Source: an uncultured Burkholderiales bacterium (GTDB taxonomy: Bacteria; Pseudomonadota; Gammaproteobacteria; Burkholderiales; Burkholderiaceae_C). From it: a stretch of 59,590 nucleotides of DNA. Below, in pieces: positions 1 to 8,731 of the stretch. The notes beneath the pieces were generated by a model. The model saw only the letters and a list, made by a program, of their open reading frames with translations. It was not told the DNA's origin and did not search any database. Numbering within the stretch: the stretch's first letter is position 1; every line of letters begins with the position of its first letter. A program made the translations under genes and the position numbers. The DNA is taken from contig CAIPFK010000010.1 in the NCBI GenBank assembly GCA_903864315.1, positions 1 to 59,590 of the forward strand, written 5' to 3'.

Positions 1-380
1 CCGATGGCGATGAAGGGGACTTTTTTCTCGCCCGCCACTTTGGCCATGGCCAAACTCACTCCCGTGTTGGAGCCCCCGAGCAGCATATTGAGTTCATTTT
101 TGTCGGCCCACTCCCTGAACTTGGCGGATCCTACATCGGGTTTGTTTTGATGGTCTGCGCTGATGAAGACAATTTTCTTGCCAAGGACCGTTGGACCGAA
201 GTCGCTGATCGCCATTTTGACGGCCTCAATTCCGCCTTGACCGATCACGTCGGCGTAGAGCCCGGACATGTCATCGATGTCTCCAATGACCACTTCATTG
301 CCTGCGTTGGCTGTGAAGGCTGCGCCCAGCCCAACGCTCAAGGCGAGGGCCAATACTGTTTTCTTGCTACTCAACTTCAT
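1..380 (-). CDS. ABC transporter substrate-binding protein, LivK-like (partial, N-terminus only)
   Basis: The first 126 codons are present; the gene runs off the left edge of the window. The start ATG (378-380) has a good AAGGAG site just upstream. The N-terminus is a Sec signal peptide (MKLSSKK, a hydrophobic stretch, then ANA-GN), so the product is periplasmic. The mature part reads VVIGDIDDMSGLYADVIGQG and then a GGSNTG segment, typical of the type I periplasmic binding fold of branched-chain amino acid, amide or urea receptors (LivK/UrtA/FmdD group). It follows livG and livF on the same strand and should deliver ligand to that importer. The ligand cannot be told from this fragment. The permease genes livH and livM are not in view and may lie further left. 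Confidence 0.85.
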   Translation of the reverse strand, partial: MKLSSKKTVLALALSVGLGAAFTANAGNEVVIGDIDDMSGLYADVIGQGGIEAVKMAISDFGPTVLGKKIVFISADHQNKPDVGSAKFREWADKNELNMLLGGSNTGVSLAMAKVAGEKKVPFIAI

Positions 381-464
381 GCATGTCTCCTTGTTATGAT
401 GATCAATCCACTCTTACACTCGCTCAACTCTTGCTCACCCTTGTTGTCAAAGGCTTGGTGCTTC

Positions 465-1196
465 TTATACGCCAAGAAACTCCTTGAGATTGGGGCCCAC
501 ACGTTCGAGCTCAGACTGCTCAAACGTTTGCACAATTTGCCCTCGATCCATCACATAAAAGCGATCGGCCAAGGGCGCTGCAAATCGAAAATTTTGCTCC
601 ACCATCACGATGGTAAAACCAGCCGCTTTGAGTTTGATGATCAAGCGGGCCAAGCTTTGAACGATCACGGGAGCGAGACCTTCAGAGATTTCATCGAGCA
701 GCAACAATTTGGCGCCAGTGCGAAGGATGCGGGCCAAGGCCAGCATTTGTTGCTCACCCCCAGAGAGTTTGGTGCCAGGGGAGTCTTTGCGCTCCAACAG
801 GTTGGGGAACAATTCATAAAGCGACTCAAGCGTCATGCCGCCAGGTTTGAGTAGGGGTGGGAGCAGTAAATTCTCTTCGCACGTGAGAGAAGAAAAAATA
901 CCCCTCTCTTCTGGGCAAAAGCCAATTCCCAATTGGGCAATCTGGTGGGGTTCGAGGTGGATGGCCTCCACACCTTCAATGTGGATAGAGCCATGGCGCT
1001 TGGGAACCAGTCCCATGATGGATTTCAAGGTGGTGGTTCTGCCCGCACCATTTCTGCCCAGGAGTGTGACCACTTCGCCCGCCTGCACTTCAAAGCCTAT
1101 GCCGTGCAGCACATGCGACTCACCATAGTGGGCATGCAGGTCTTGGACACTCAAGACCGCTTGGGGGGTGCTGTCTTTAGTGTGCAAGGGATGCAC
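465..1196 (-). CDS. livF: Branched-chain amino acid ABC transporter ATP-binding protein LivF
   Basis: Cytoplasmic ATPase of a LivFGHMK-type importer, 243 aa from the GTG at 1194-1196. That start overlaps the end of livG by 20 bases and gives the usual LivF length; the frame is open 25 codons further up, but that extension is unlike LivF. Visible motifs are Walker A GRNGAGRTT (about 47-55), ABC signature LSGGEQQ (144-150) and Walker B LLLLDE (164-169). The Walker A lysine is replaced by arginine (AGA codon), which is unusual for ABC ATPases in general, although I recall arginine here in some LivF-like proteins. Everything else looks intact. The partner ATPase LivG has a normal Walker A. Confidence 0.9.
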   Translation of the reverse strand: MHPLHTKDSTPQAVLSVQDLHAHYGESHVLHGIGFEVQAGEVVTLLGRNGAGRTTTLKSIMGLVPKRHGSIHIEGVEAIHLEPHQIAQLGIGFCPEERGIFSSLTCEENLLLPPLLKPGGMTLESLYELFPNLLERKDSPGTKLSGGEQQMLALARILRTGAKLLLLDEISEGLAPVIVQSLARLIIKLKAAGFTIVMVEQNFRFAAPLADRFYVMDRGQIVQTFEQSELERVGPNLKEFLGV

Positions 1197-1965
1197 TCTC
1201 AAGAGCAGTGGGTGTCTGCTCCTGACCCATGTAAGCTTCCAGCACCTGGGGGTTGGAAGACACCTCGGCATAGGGCCCCTCGGCGATGACTTGGCCGCGT
1301 TGCATCACGCTGATGCGGTCGGCAATGCTGGCCACCACCTTCATGTTGTGCTCCACCATGATGATGGTTTTATGGGCGCTCACTTTCTTGATGAGTTCAC
1401 TCACCCGTTGCACATCTTCCAAGCCCATGCCTTGGGTGGGCTCGTCAAGAAGCATGAGCTCGGGCTCCATCGCCAAGGTGGTGGCAATTTCAAGCGCGCG
1501 TTTGAGCCCATAGGGAAGTTCAGCGCTTTTGTGGTGTGCGTAGGATTCAATGCCAACTTCGGTGAGCAGTTCCATCACACGGTCATGCAAATGATGAAGG
1601 CTGCTTTCGGGGCGCCAAAACTGCAGGCTTTGGTGGCTTTGGCGCTGGAGCGCCACTCGCACGTTCTCAAGCACCGTCAGGTGAGGAAAAATTGCGGAAA
1701 TTTGAAACGACCGAATGATCCCACGCCTTGCCACCTGGGCTGGTTGGTCGGCGGTGATGTCTTGTCCGTTGAAAAGAATTCGTCCCGCACTGGGAGTCAA
1801 GAACTTGGTGAGTAGATTGAAAAATGTGGTTTTACCTGCGCCATTGGGTCCAATGATGGCGTGAATGTGGCCGCGCTCAACCTTCAAAGAAACACGATTC
1901 ACAGCAACAAAGCCCTTGAAGTCTTTTTGTAGATCGTGTGTTTCGAGAATGGTCGGGGATTGCAT
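1177..1965 (-). CDS. livG: Branched-chain amino acid ABC transporter ATP-binding protein LivG
   Basis: Second ATPase subunit of the LivFGHMK-type importer, 262 aa from the ATG at 1963-1965. An in-frame extension to 2019 exists but reads as non-conserved leader. Walker A is GPNGAGKTT (39-47), with lysine present. The signature region is the LivG-type variant ELPYGLKRALEIA (149-161) and Walker B is LMLLDE followed by PTQGMG. The LivG hallmark MVEHNMKVV follows. Its end overlaps the start of livF, so the two are translationally coupled, and the binding-protein gene comes next on the same strand. No strong Shine-Dalgarno is seen before the chosen start. The substrate is amino acids or amides by family; the specificity is unknown. 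Confidence 0.92.
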   Translation of the reverse strand: MQSPTILETHDLQKDFKGFVAVNRVSLKVERGHIHAIIGPNGAGKTTFFNLLTKFLTPSAGRILFNGQDITADQPAQVARRGIIRSFQISAIFPHLTVLENVRVALQRQSHQSLQFWRPESSLHHLHDRVMELLTEVGIESYAHHKSAELPYGLKRALEIATTLAMEPELMLLDEPTQGMGLEDVQRVSELIKKVSAHKTIIMVEHNMKVVASIADRISVMQRGQVIAEGPYAEVSSNPQVLEAYMGQEQTPTALESASLAH

Positions 1966-2269
1966 GGAGCCTGAAGAGCTGATGTTGGAAATAAGCTTAA
2001 CACGCAGGCTACAAAGCAAGGGATGTTTTACTCGTTTTATCGACGATCCTAGGGTTTATCCTAGATGGGTGGGGGTGGTTTTGTGAAGCTGGCTGTGCGC
2101 ATCGTTTGAAGACGCAACTGCCGAGGTGTGATGTTCGCCTTGTCTTTCACCCCTACATCTGAAGGGATGAAGCCTTGTCGAGGCAACAAAATCATTCGAA
2201 GGAGATAAAATAGAAAATTGTTTTTGATTCGGTTGAACTTAACGCCAACTCTATTTTTGGGAAATCTTG

Positions 2270-3256
2270 ATGAATTCAATACAGTTTGTGAATAAACGGT
2301 TGTTGTGTAATTTGGCGGTGGGGTTGTTGGCGGCCCTTTTGGGCTCACTGGCACAGGCTCAAGCCCCCATCCAAGCGGTCAAAATGATCGTGCCCTTTAC
2401 CCCAGGCACTGGCATGGACACCATTGCTCGCGCCATTTCTCCCAAGCTCGGCGAGCGTTTGGGCGTGGCCATCGTCGTGCAGAACTCACCTGGTGCCAGT
2501 GGCAACATTGGTGCTGATATGGTGGCCAAAGCGCCTGCCGATGGCTCCACCATTTTGATGGGCGCCAACACCATGCTCATTGCCCAGCAGTTGTACAAAA
2601 ATGTGCCGTTCAATCCCACCAAAGATTTTGCCCCAGTCTCCATGACCGCTTGGGGCAGTCTGATGCTCGTGACCAACTCAAAGACTGGTATCAAAGCCGT
2701 CCAGGATTTGATCCACACGGCACAGGCCAAACCAGGCGCCATCAATTTTGGCTCACCAGGAGTCGGTACGCCACACCACATGGCGATGGAGCTCTTCAAG
2801 CTTGAGACCAAAATTGACCTCTTGCATGTTCCTTATAAAGGCACGGCGGGATACACCAATGATTTGCTCTCTGGAGAGTTGATGGTGGGCTTTTTGCCGG
2901 TGCATGTGGCCCAGGGCTTTGTTGCATCGGGCAAGTTGATCCCCTTGGCGGTGGGCAGCCCCAAGCGTCACCCCATTGCGCCCACGGTGGCCACCTTTGG
3001 TGAGTTGGGCTTCAAAGGCATTGATGTGGACCTTTGGTATGCTTTGTTTTATCCCGCCAAAACCCCCAAGGAGATGGTTGACAAGCTCAGCAAAGAGACC
3101 GCGTTTGTGCTGAAATTGCCTGAAATCCGCGACTTGCTCAGCAAAGCAGGATTGGATGCAGAGAGTTCAACACCGGAGGAGTTGACCCAAATTGTGGCCA
3201 AAGATTACCCCCGTTGGGGGCGAGTGATCAAACTCAGGGGCATTGAAGCAGAATAG
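2270..3256 (+). CDS. Bug family tripartite tricarboxylate transporter receptor (TctC-like)
   Basis: Periplasmic solute-binding protein of 328 aa. The ATG at 2270 follows a TTG that could also be read as a start; the ATG is preferred. A signal peptide runs to about residue 31 (LLAALLGSLAQAQA). The mature protein starts with the Bug-family pattern KMIVPFTPGTGMDTIARAIS. It continues with the conserved blocks NSPGASGNIGADMVAKAPADG and YKNVPFNPTKDFAPVS, and a conserved HVPYKGT segment. Bug proteins bind carboxylates such as citrate, aspartate or nicotinate and are greatly expanded in Burkholderiales. No TctAB membrane genes are nearby, so this is an orphan receptor. Its ligand cannot be predicted. 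Confidence 0.92.
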   Translation: MNSIQFVNKRLLCNLAVGLLAALLGSLAQAQAPIQAVKMIVPFTPGTGMDTIARAISPKLGERLGVAIVVQNSPGASGNIGADMVAKAPADGSTILMGANTMLIAQQLYKNVPFNPTKDFAPVSMTAWGSLMLVTNSKTGIKAVQDLIHTAQAKPGAINFGSPGVGTPHHMAMELFKLETKIDLLHVPYKGTAGYTNDLLSGELMVGFLPVHVAQGFVASGKLIPLAVGSPKRHPIAPTVATFGELGFKGIDVDLWYALFYPAKTPKEMVDKLSKETAFVLKLPEIRDLLSKAGLDAESSTPEELTQIVAKDYPRWGRVIKLRGIEAE

Positions 3257-3341
3257 TGCAACGCACCTTGTAGACAGAGGTTGAGGGTCATGCTGATGGT
3301 GAGGTTTGATCACCACTTGCCAACATCCTTTTGAGGCTCAC

Positions 3342-3665
3342 ATGCCAAAACCATTGCCATTGACCGCCGATGAGTTGCAAGCCCTGTGTCGTTTGGCGCC
3401 TGAGTGGCGCGTTGATGAGCGGGGCTTGTCCATGCGCCGAGTTTTTCAGTTCAAGGATTTTGACCAAGCCTTTGGTTTCATGACCGAAGTGGCAAGACTG
3501 GCCCAGCAGCAAGACCACCACCCCCATTGGACCAATGTCTACTCCAAGGTGGAGGTTGTGCTCAGTACCCATGAGGCGGGTGCTCTGACTCGCAGGGACC
3601 AAATCTTGGCGTTGGCGATTGATCAAATCTGGAACAGTTTTACGGCCTCAATACTTCAACCTTAG
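3342..3665 (+). CDS. phhB: Pterin-4a-carbinolamine dehydratase
   Basis: A 107-aa cytoplasmic protein that dehydrates 4a-hydroxytetrahydrobiopterin, which recycles the pterin cofactor of aromatic amino acid hydroxylases. The family signature is clear: QQDHHPHWTNVYSKVEVVL followed by STHEAGALTRRD, with the catalytic histidine pair and the downstream Tyr/Trp. The start ATG (3342) has GAGG about 8 bases upstream; a TTG at 3306 is in frame but less likely. The amidase gene starts 11 bases after the stop, so the two may be co-transcribed. No phenylalanine hydroxylase gene is in the window. Confidence 0.93.
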   Translation: MPKPLPLTADELQALCRLAPEWRVDERGLSMRRVFQFKDFDQAFGFMTEVARLAQQQDHHPHWTNVYSKVEVVLSTHEAGALTRRDQILALAIDQIWNSFTASILQP

Positions 3666-3676
3666 GATTGCTTGAC

Positions 3677-5017
3677 ATGGCCTCTATGAAGCTCCAACTT
3701 GCCCAGGGCATCGGTCACGAAGATTTGATCCATCAATCGTTGGACTTGGCAGCCTCTGCCAAAGCGACCTCTGTTTTTTTAAAACTGTATTCCAACGAAT
3801 CCTTGGCGCAGGCCAAAGCCTTTGATGAGCAATCCGAGGCAACTTCAAAGTCTTCATCCTCTGAGCCTCTTCGTGGCTTGCCAGTGAGCATCAAAGATCT
3901 CTTTGATGAAAAGGGTGAATGCACTGCTGCTGGCTCCGTTGTGTTGCAAGGCTCCTTTGCAGCCAGTCAAGATGCCCCAGCTGTTGCGGCCTTGAGGGCC
4001 AGTGGTGCGATCGTTTTGGGTCGAACCAACATGACCGAATTCGCCTTCTCTGGCATCGGCATCAATCCCCACCACGGCACGCCCGTCAATCCGTGTGACC
4101 CTCAAACCCCAAGAATCCCAGGCGGCTCCAGCAGTGGGGCCGCTGTCTCGGTGGCGTTGGGGGTTTGCCATGCGGCACTGGGTTCAGACACGGGGGGCTC
4201 GATCCGCATTCCTGCCGCCTTGTGTGGCTTGGTTGGCTTTAAAAACACACAAAGCCGTGTGAGTATCAAGGGCACGGTGCCACTGTCGCCGGCCATGGAC
4301 ACGGTGTGCGCCATCACCAACAACGTGAAGGATGCCATTGAGCTTGACAGCATCCTGTCTGGGCAAGTCTTGCCCATTGAACAACGCGAACTCAAGGGGT
4401 TGAGGTTTTTGCTGCCCACGAGCGTGGTCATGGACGACTTGGAGGATGGAGTCGCCAACGCCTTTGATCGCACTTTGTCGGCACTGTCCCAAGCAGGTGC
4501 GCAGATTGTGAAAGTAGAGCTTGCTGCTTTGAACGAGATGGCCGTGATCAACACACCCGCTGGTCTATCGCCCATTGAGGCCTGGGCTGAACACCATGCC
4601 TTGGTGAAGGCCCATGAAGCGCGAATTGATCCGCGTGTGGTGGTGCGCTTAAAGCAAGGCGAGGGGGTGAGTGCCGCACACTATTGGGATGTGCTCAAGG
4701 CGCGTGCGCTTTGGATAGCGAAGGTCCATCAAGCGCTGGCGGGCTTTGATGCGGTCGTGTGTCCCACGGTGCCGATGGTGGCCCCTTGCATTGAATCTTT
4801 GCGCCATGACGATGATGCCTTCGCCAAAGCCAATCGCTTGATGCTTAGAAACACCTCATTGTTCAACTTCTTGGATGGCTGCTCGATCAGCTTGCCATGC
4901 CATACCCACGATGAGTTGCCCATGGGCCTCATGCTGTCACAGGGGGCTGGCCAAGATGCCCATGTGCTGGGTATCGCATTGGCGATTGAATCGTGTTTGC
5001 ATTCAGTGAGACATTGA
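3677..5017 (+). CDS. Amidase (amidase signature family)
   Basis: A 446-aa serine amidase using the Ser-cisSer-Lys triad. The lysine is in PVSIKDLFD, the glycine/serine-rich core is PGGSSSGAAVS, and the nucleophile region is GSDTGGSIRIPAALCG; all are intact. Family members hydrolyse amides such as aryl-amides, allophanate or malonamide. The sequence also resembles the GatA core, but no GatB or GatC genes are adjacent, so a stand-alone catabolic amidase is more likely. The start ATG at 3677 has AGGA 9 bases upstream; an in-frame TTG at 3668 is the alternative. The gene converges with the haloacid dehalogenase gene, 38 bases away. The substrate is unknown. Confidence 0.9.
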   Translation: MASMKLQLAQGIGHEDLIHQSLDLAASAKATSVFLKLYSNESLAQAKAFDEQSEATSKSSSSEPLRGLPVSIKDLFDEKGECTAAGSVVLQGSFAASQDAPAVAALRASGAIVLGRTNMTEFAFSGIGINPHHGTPVNPCDPQTPRIPGGSSSGAAVSVALGVCHAALGSDTGGSIRIPAALCGLVGFKNTQSRVSIKGTVPLSPAMDTVCAITNNVKDAIELDSILSGQVLPIEQRELKGLRFLLPTSVVMDDLEDGVANAFDRTLSALSQAGAQIVKVELAALNEMAVINTPAGLSPIEAWAEHHALVKAHEARIDPRVVVRLKQGEGVSAAHYWDVLKARALWIAKVHQALAGFDAVVCPTVPMVAPCIESLRHDDDAFAKANRLMLRNTSLFNFLDGCSISLPCHTHDELPMGLMLSQGAGQDAHVLGIALAIESCLHSVRH

Positions 5018-5055
5018 CGAGAAATTGCGAGGAATTTCGAGAGCGCTGACTGTGC

Positions 5056-5745
5056 TCAATCCATGCACAACAACAAGTCCACCAAGCTGCTGCCCGTGTA
5101 AGCGGGTCGCGGCCCGATGGTCTCAAAAGGCAGGCCTTGGCGGTTGAGCCAAAACGTGTCCCACCCATACCATGTGGCGCCCAAGACGTCCCATGCGTTG
5201 CTCGAGACGAACAAGACGTTTTGAGGGGGGGTGGAAAAATGCTCGTGCACCAATCCGTAGCTCAGCGGATGGGTTTTGAATTGCCGTGCACTTTCAATCG
5301 AGATGATGCGATCGAAATACAAGGTCAACTGGGCATGATCAATGACGCGATTGAGCATGCTTGCATTGGCGTTGGAGAGCACTGCCGTTTGCCGGCCCAA
5401 CGCTTTGATTTGCATGAGCACATTGGCGTTTTCCTCAAAGGGGCTCAAGTGATCGTAGGCCGTCATGAGTTGCGCGCGAGCTGAGGGTGTGAGGGGGAGT
5501 TGTAAGCGTGCACAACTGTAGTCCAGTGCCTTTTGCGTCAAGTCCCAAAAAGGCTCAAAGTATTTGGAGCCGTTGGGGTTGCCTGGGTCACTCAAAGAAA
5601 TCAAGCGTGTGTATTCAATTTGTTTGTCACGCCACAAGTTGGCCAATGCCACGCCGTGACTGGGAAAGAGTTGTTCTGCCGCTTGAGCAATGCTGTAGAC
5701 ATCAAAGAGTGTGCCGTAAGCATCAAACACGATGAGTTGCTTCAT
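5056..5745 (-). CDS. Haloacid dehalogenase, type II (HAD superfamily)
   Basis: A 229-aa HAD hydrolase of the L-2-haloacid dehalogenase subgroup, which converts (S)-2-haloacids to (R)-2-hydroxyacids through an aspartyl ester. The nucleophile is D8 in FDAYGTLFDV. Further motifs are the Ser-Asn of VLSNANAS, the lysine of FKTHPLSYGL, and FVSSNAWDVLGA, matching the Ser-x-Asn-x-x-Asp block specific to haloacid dehalogenases rather than phosphatases. The start ATG overlaps the stop of the upstream MFS gene in an ATGA tetranucleotide, so the two are coupled. Whether real haloacids are the substrate is not shown by sequence. Confidence 0.9.
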   Translation of the reverse strand: MKQLIVFDAYGTLFDVYSIAQAAEQLFPSHGVALANLWRDKQIEYTRLISLSDPGNPNGSKYFEPFWDLTQKALDYSCARLQLPLTPSARAQLMTAYDHLSPFEENANVLMQIKALGRQTAVLSNANASMLNRVIDHAQLTLYFDRIISIESARQFKTHPLSYGLVHEHFSTPPQNVLFVSSNAWDVLGATWYGWDTFWLNRQGLPFETIGPRPAYTGSSLVDLLLCMD

Positions 5746-7175
5746 GGGGTGGGTGTGCTGCCTTGAAATTTTTCATGCTTGCTCACCGAGGCCCCAGCAT
5801 CCAAGCGAAGGGATCGAAAGCCTATCAAAGAGACAAGGATCATGGCGCCCACCAAGGCAAAAGCCAGTGCAAAGTCATTGGACTGTGGGTGATTGATGTC
5901 ACCTTGGCGCAAGTAAACACTGGCATGGATGATGGTGGCGCCCAAGGCCACCCCCACACCTTGGGTGAGCTGGGCCATGGTGCTGAATAGGGTGTTGGCG
6001 CCACTCATTAGCTCAGGCGCAACGTCGGCAAAGGCCATGGTTTGAATGCACGTGAATTGCATGGATCGGGTGATGCCATAGACCAACATGACCATGGCGA
6101 TGAGCGCCACAGGCGAGGTGGGGCTCAGTAGTCCGATGGCAAAGGCCGAGCAAGCGGCCAAGCCACCGTTGCCTAGCAAAATAGAGCGAAATCCAAAGCG
6201 CCTTAGCAATCTTGGCGTGAATGGCTTGAGTCCCAAGTTGCCCAGCATGGCCGAGAGCAACAGCAGTCCTGAGGCAAAGGCGTTGTAGCCAAAAGCGACT
6301 TGAAACATGAGAGGCGCCAAGAATGGCGTGGCTCCAATGCACACCCGAGTCAGCGAGCCCCAAAAAAAGATAATGCCAAAGGTGTGCACCCGCAAGACTG
6401 AAAAGTTCAGTAGCGGTGCTGGGTGCCGCTTGGTGTGAAACCAAGCCAAAAGACCCAACAAAGCACAGGCCAAAAATTGCAAGCCACAACGTTCAGACAA
6501 GCCCTCATTGCCCAGGGACTCCACGCCCATCACAAAGGTGGCCAGTCCCAAGCCAATGAGCACAAAACCGATGAAATCGAGTGGTCTTTTACTTTGCTCA
6601 CTTTGGTTGGTGATGTATTTTTTAATGAGCCACAGTCCCATCAGCCCGAGCGGCACATTCAAGTAAAAAATGTAGTGCCAAGAAAAGTAAGTGGTGATGA
6701 AACCTCCCAAGGGCGGTCCCACAATCGGCGCCATGAGACCAGGCCAAGTGATGAGGGCCACCACCTTGACCAGTTGGTCCTTGGGCGTGATTCTGAGCAC
6801 AATGAGTCGCCCCACCGGCACCATCATGGCGCCCCCCATGCCTTGAAGGATACGGGCCATGGTGAAGGCGTGCACGGATTCGCTGAGCGCGCAGCCGATT
6901 GAGGCCAAGGTGAACACGGCCACGGCGCTACCAAAGACCCGCTGGGCGCCAAAACGATCGGCAAACCAACCGCTCACCGGAATGAAGGCTGCCAAGGTGA
7001 TCAAATAGGAGGTGATGCCAATGCTCATGTCCACCGCGCTCACGCCCATTGACAAGGCCATCTCCGGTAAGGCCGTGTTGATGACGGAGCCGTCGAGGTT
7101 TTCCATGAAAAAGGCACTGGCCACGATGAGGGGCACAATGTGGGAGGGGTGGAGCAGTTCTTCGAGTTTGGACAT
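5742..7175 (-). CDS. MFS transporter, DHA2 (EmrB/QacA) family
   Basis: A 477-aa inner-membrane drug:proton antiporter type protein with about 14 hydrophobic segments. It opens with the DHA2 hallmark FMENLDGSVINTALPEMA in the first helix. It also has the motif-A loop GWFADRFGAQRVFG, the LQGMGGAMMVPVGRLIVLR block and the antiporter motif C region GLMAPIVGPPLGGFI. The ATG at 7173-7175 is chosen; frame extension to 7205 adds residues unlike the family. No good ribosome site is visible before it. The gene is coupled by ATGA overlap to the haloacid dehalogenase gene, hinting at export or uptake of a related compound. No membrane-fusion (EmrA) gene is adjacent. Confidence 0.9.
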   Translation of the reverse strand: MSKLEELLHPSHIVPLIVASAFFMENLDGSVINTALPEMALSMGVSAVDMSIGITSYLITLAAFIPVSGWFADRFGAQRVFGSAVAVFTLASIGCALSESVHAFTMARILQGMGGAMMVPVGRLIVLRITPKDQLVKVVALITWPGLMAPIVGPPLGGFITTYFSWHYIFYLNVPLGLMGLWLIKKYITNQSEQSKRPLDFIGFVLIGLGLATFVMGVESLGNEGLSERCGLQFLACALLGLLAWFHTKRHPAPLLNFSVLRVHTFGIIFFWGSLTRVCIGATPFLAPLMFQVAFGYNAFASGLLLLSAMLGNLGLKPFTPRLLRRFGFRSILLGNGGLAACSAFAIGLLSPTSPVALIAMVMLVYGITRSMQFTCIQTMAFADVAPELMSGANTLFSTMAQLTQGVGVALGATIIHASVYLRQGDINHPQSNDFALAFALVGAMILVSLIGFRSLRLDAGASVSKHEKFQGSTPTP

Positions 7176-7351
7176 GACCAAGCATTGTAGGTTCCAAACG
7201 ACCACGGTTGGGCCCAGAGACGCTCAGACCTTTCCCTAGTTTTTGCTGAAAATTTTGTCGCAGTGGTATTCTTTGCCTGTTCGATGGGTCAAAGGCAGAC
7301 TGTTCTTGATAGACTTTGGCCCAAGTTCAATTCAAACGGGATGGGAAAACA

Positions 7352-7726
7352 ATGAACGTTGCTTACTTATGTGTCTTATTGGCAGGGATCACACCGGTGA
7401 TCTGCACCACCATTGCCAAGTGGCAATTCAAAGATTTTGACAACCACAATCCGCGGGACTGGATGGCTCGTCAAACTGGCTTTCGGGCCCGAGCCAATGC
7501 CGCTCAGCACAACAGTTTTGAGGCCTTTCCTTTTTTTGCTGTTGCCGTGGTCCTTGCATCCTTGAGCGCTATTGATAGCGTGCGCATCGACCAATTGAGC
7601 GTGGTGTTTATTGTGGCGCGCTGGCTGTATGTGTTTTTCTATGTCACCGATCGACCCACGCTGCGCACCATTTGTTGGACCGTGGCTTATGTTTGCGTGG
7701 TGAGCCTCATGGCCTTGTCGATTTGA
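7352..7726 (+). CDS. MAPEG family membrane protein
   Basis: A 124-aa four-helix inner-membrane protein. It matches the MAPEG family (membrane-associated proteins in eicosanoid and glutathione metabolism) by the pattern RARANAAQHNSFEAFPFFAV and later IVARWLYVFFYVTDRPTLRT. In eukaryotes members are glutathione transferases or LTC4 synthases; the role of the bacterial small ones is mostly unknown. The ATG at 7352 is preceded by GGGA; an in-frame TTG at 7316 is less likely. It is divergent from the DHA2 transporter and convergent with the next small gene, so it is probably monocistronic. Confidence 0.88.
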   Translation: MNVAYLCVLLAGITPVICTTIAKWQFKDFDNHNPRDWMARQTGFRARANAAQHNSFEAFPFFAVAVVLASLSAIDSVRIDQLSVVFIVARWLYVFFYVTDRPTLRTICWTVAYVCVVSLMALSI

Positions 7727-7750
7727 TGCTCGCTCAACACAGTTGCAAGT

Positions 7751-8131
7751 TCACTCCACCACCAATTGGCATGGCGCTTTGATCTGATTGGTCTCGCGCA
7801 TCGTCTCGCAATACTGCAAGGCTTTTCTCTCACCCTGGGCCGACATCTTGATGAACACCGAGCAGCCATAGGCCATCTTTCGCTCATCGGTGCTGCTGTC
7901 AAAGGCCACCGCACAATGCCCCGTGCTGCCCATGTCGGGTCTTTGTTTGGCCCAGTAATCGTACAAAGCGCTGGGTAGATCTCGACTTCTGATGGTCGAG
8001 CCAGCGCCCTGGGCGAGGGTAAACCCATCCAAAAGCGCCAGACAGACCATGAGTTGCGCAAGGGTTTTGAGGCTTGTAGGCCTTTTGAGGCCTTTGATGG
8101 ATGGGCTATTCAAACAAGACAATGATCTCAT
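7751..8131 (-). CDS. Hypothetical secreted protein, cysteine-containing
   Basis: A 126-aa protein that I do not recognise. The N-terminal half holds a basic region and a hydrophobic core (LAQLMVCLALLDGFTLAQG) that looks like a Sec signal peptide cut near residue 42, so the mature part would be about 84 aa and periplasmic. That part has four cysteines (in TGHCAV, AYGCSVF, LQYCETM and APCQLV), which could form two disulfides. The start ATG (8129-8131) has only a weak AGG site. A later methionine (MVCLALL) is an alternative start but would leave little n-region. No function is inferred. Confidence 0.65.
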   Translation of the reverse strand: MRSLSCLNSPSIKGLKRPTSLKTLAQLMVCLALLDGFTLAQGAGSTIRSRDLPSALYDYWAKQRPDMGSTGHCAVAFDSSTDERKMAYGCSVFIKMSAQGERKALQYCETMRETNQIKAPCQLVVE

Positions 8132-8286
8132 GGTCTAGGCCTTTATTCGTGGTTTGATTTTCATTCTAAGTCTTCAAGGTACTTTACAGTTTGAGCTCGC
8201 TTGGGTTGTCATCCATTGGACGCTGTGGTGCGTTGTATTGACAACAGGTTAAATCCCATTGACCTGCTGGGCCAAAAGGCCGAAGA

Positions 8287-8300
8287 TGACCTGTAGGTCA
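8287..8300. promoter_or_regulatory. Operator-like palindrome before small secreted protein gene
   Basis: TGACCT-GT-AGGTCA is a perfect 6-bp inverted repeat 38 bases before the ATG at 8339. A related half-site (TTGACCTGCT) lies some 20 bases further up. It could be a regulator site or a small mRNA hairpin; no regulator is adjacent to support either. Confidence 0.3.
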
Positions 8301-8338
8301 GCGTGATTCAAAAAATCAGCCCAATTGAAGGAGGCGAC

Positions 8339-8689
8339 ATGAAAAAATTAACACTTTTGATGTTCACATTGCTCACCCTTGGCGCGAGTGTTTCCAGTCA
8401 AGCCCATGGCTTTGCCCATGGTGGAGGTGGACATGGGCATGCGCGGGGCGGTTACTATGGCGGTGGATGGGGCGTGCCTTTCGTGGCTGGGGCTTTGGTG
8501 GGCAGTGCCGCCTATGCGGCCACCTATCCTGCTTACAGCCCTGTCTATGTCAACCCCCCCTTGGTCGTGAACCCAGCACCGGTGTACCAAGGGGCTACTG
8601 TCACGCCTGTGGCGTATTACTGCCCAAGCTATCAGCAGTACTACCCCCAGGTTGCCTCTTGCCCCGTGCCTTGGCAGCCCGTGCAGTGA
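8339..8689 (+). CDS. Small secreted Gly/His- and Tyr/Pro-rich protein
   Basis: A 116-aa protein with a clear signal peptide (MKKLTLLMFTLLTLGASVSS, cut after SQA near residue 22). The start is certain: a strong AAGGAGG site lies 6-7 bases before the ATG at 8339. The mature part begins with a Gly/His run (HGFAHGGGGHGHARGGYYGG), then a short hydrophobic glycine-zipper-like stretch (VPFVAGALVGSAAYAA), then a Tyr/Pro/Val tail with two cysteines (YYCPSYQQYY, ASCPVPW). The same layout occurs in many small betaproteobacterial envelope proteins of unknown function. The His-rich part might bind metal; this is only inference. Confidence 0.85.
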   Translation: MKKLTLLMFTLLTLGASVSSQAHGFAHGGGGHGHARGGYYGGGWGVPFVAGALVGSAAYAATYPAYSPVYVNPPLVVNPAPVYQGATVTPVAYYCPSYQQYYPQVASCPVPWQPVQ

Positions 8690-8731
8690 TCAAGGCCTCA
8701 CACTAGAGTTTCTTTGGGTCTTTTCTCCAAG

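Noticed and set aside
147-854. 235-codon plus-strand open frame
   Set aside because: It is the antisense shadow of the binding-protein and livF genes, has no ribosome site and shows no protein-like pattern.
8238-8266. TTGACA as promoter of the small secreted gene
   Set aside because: The TTGACA at 8238 has no -10 like hexamer 15-19 bases downstream.
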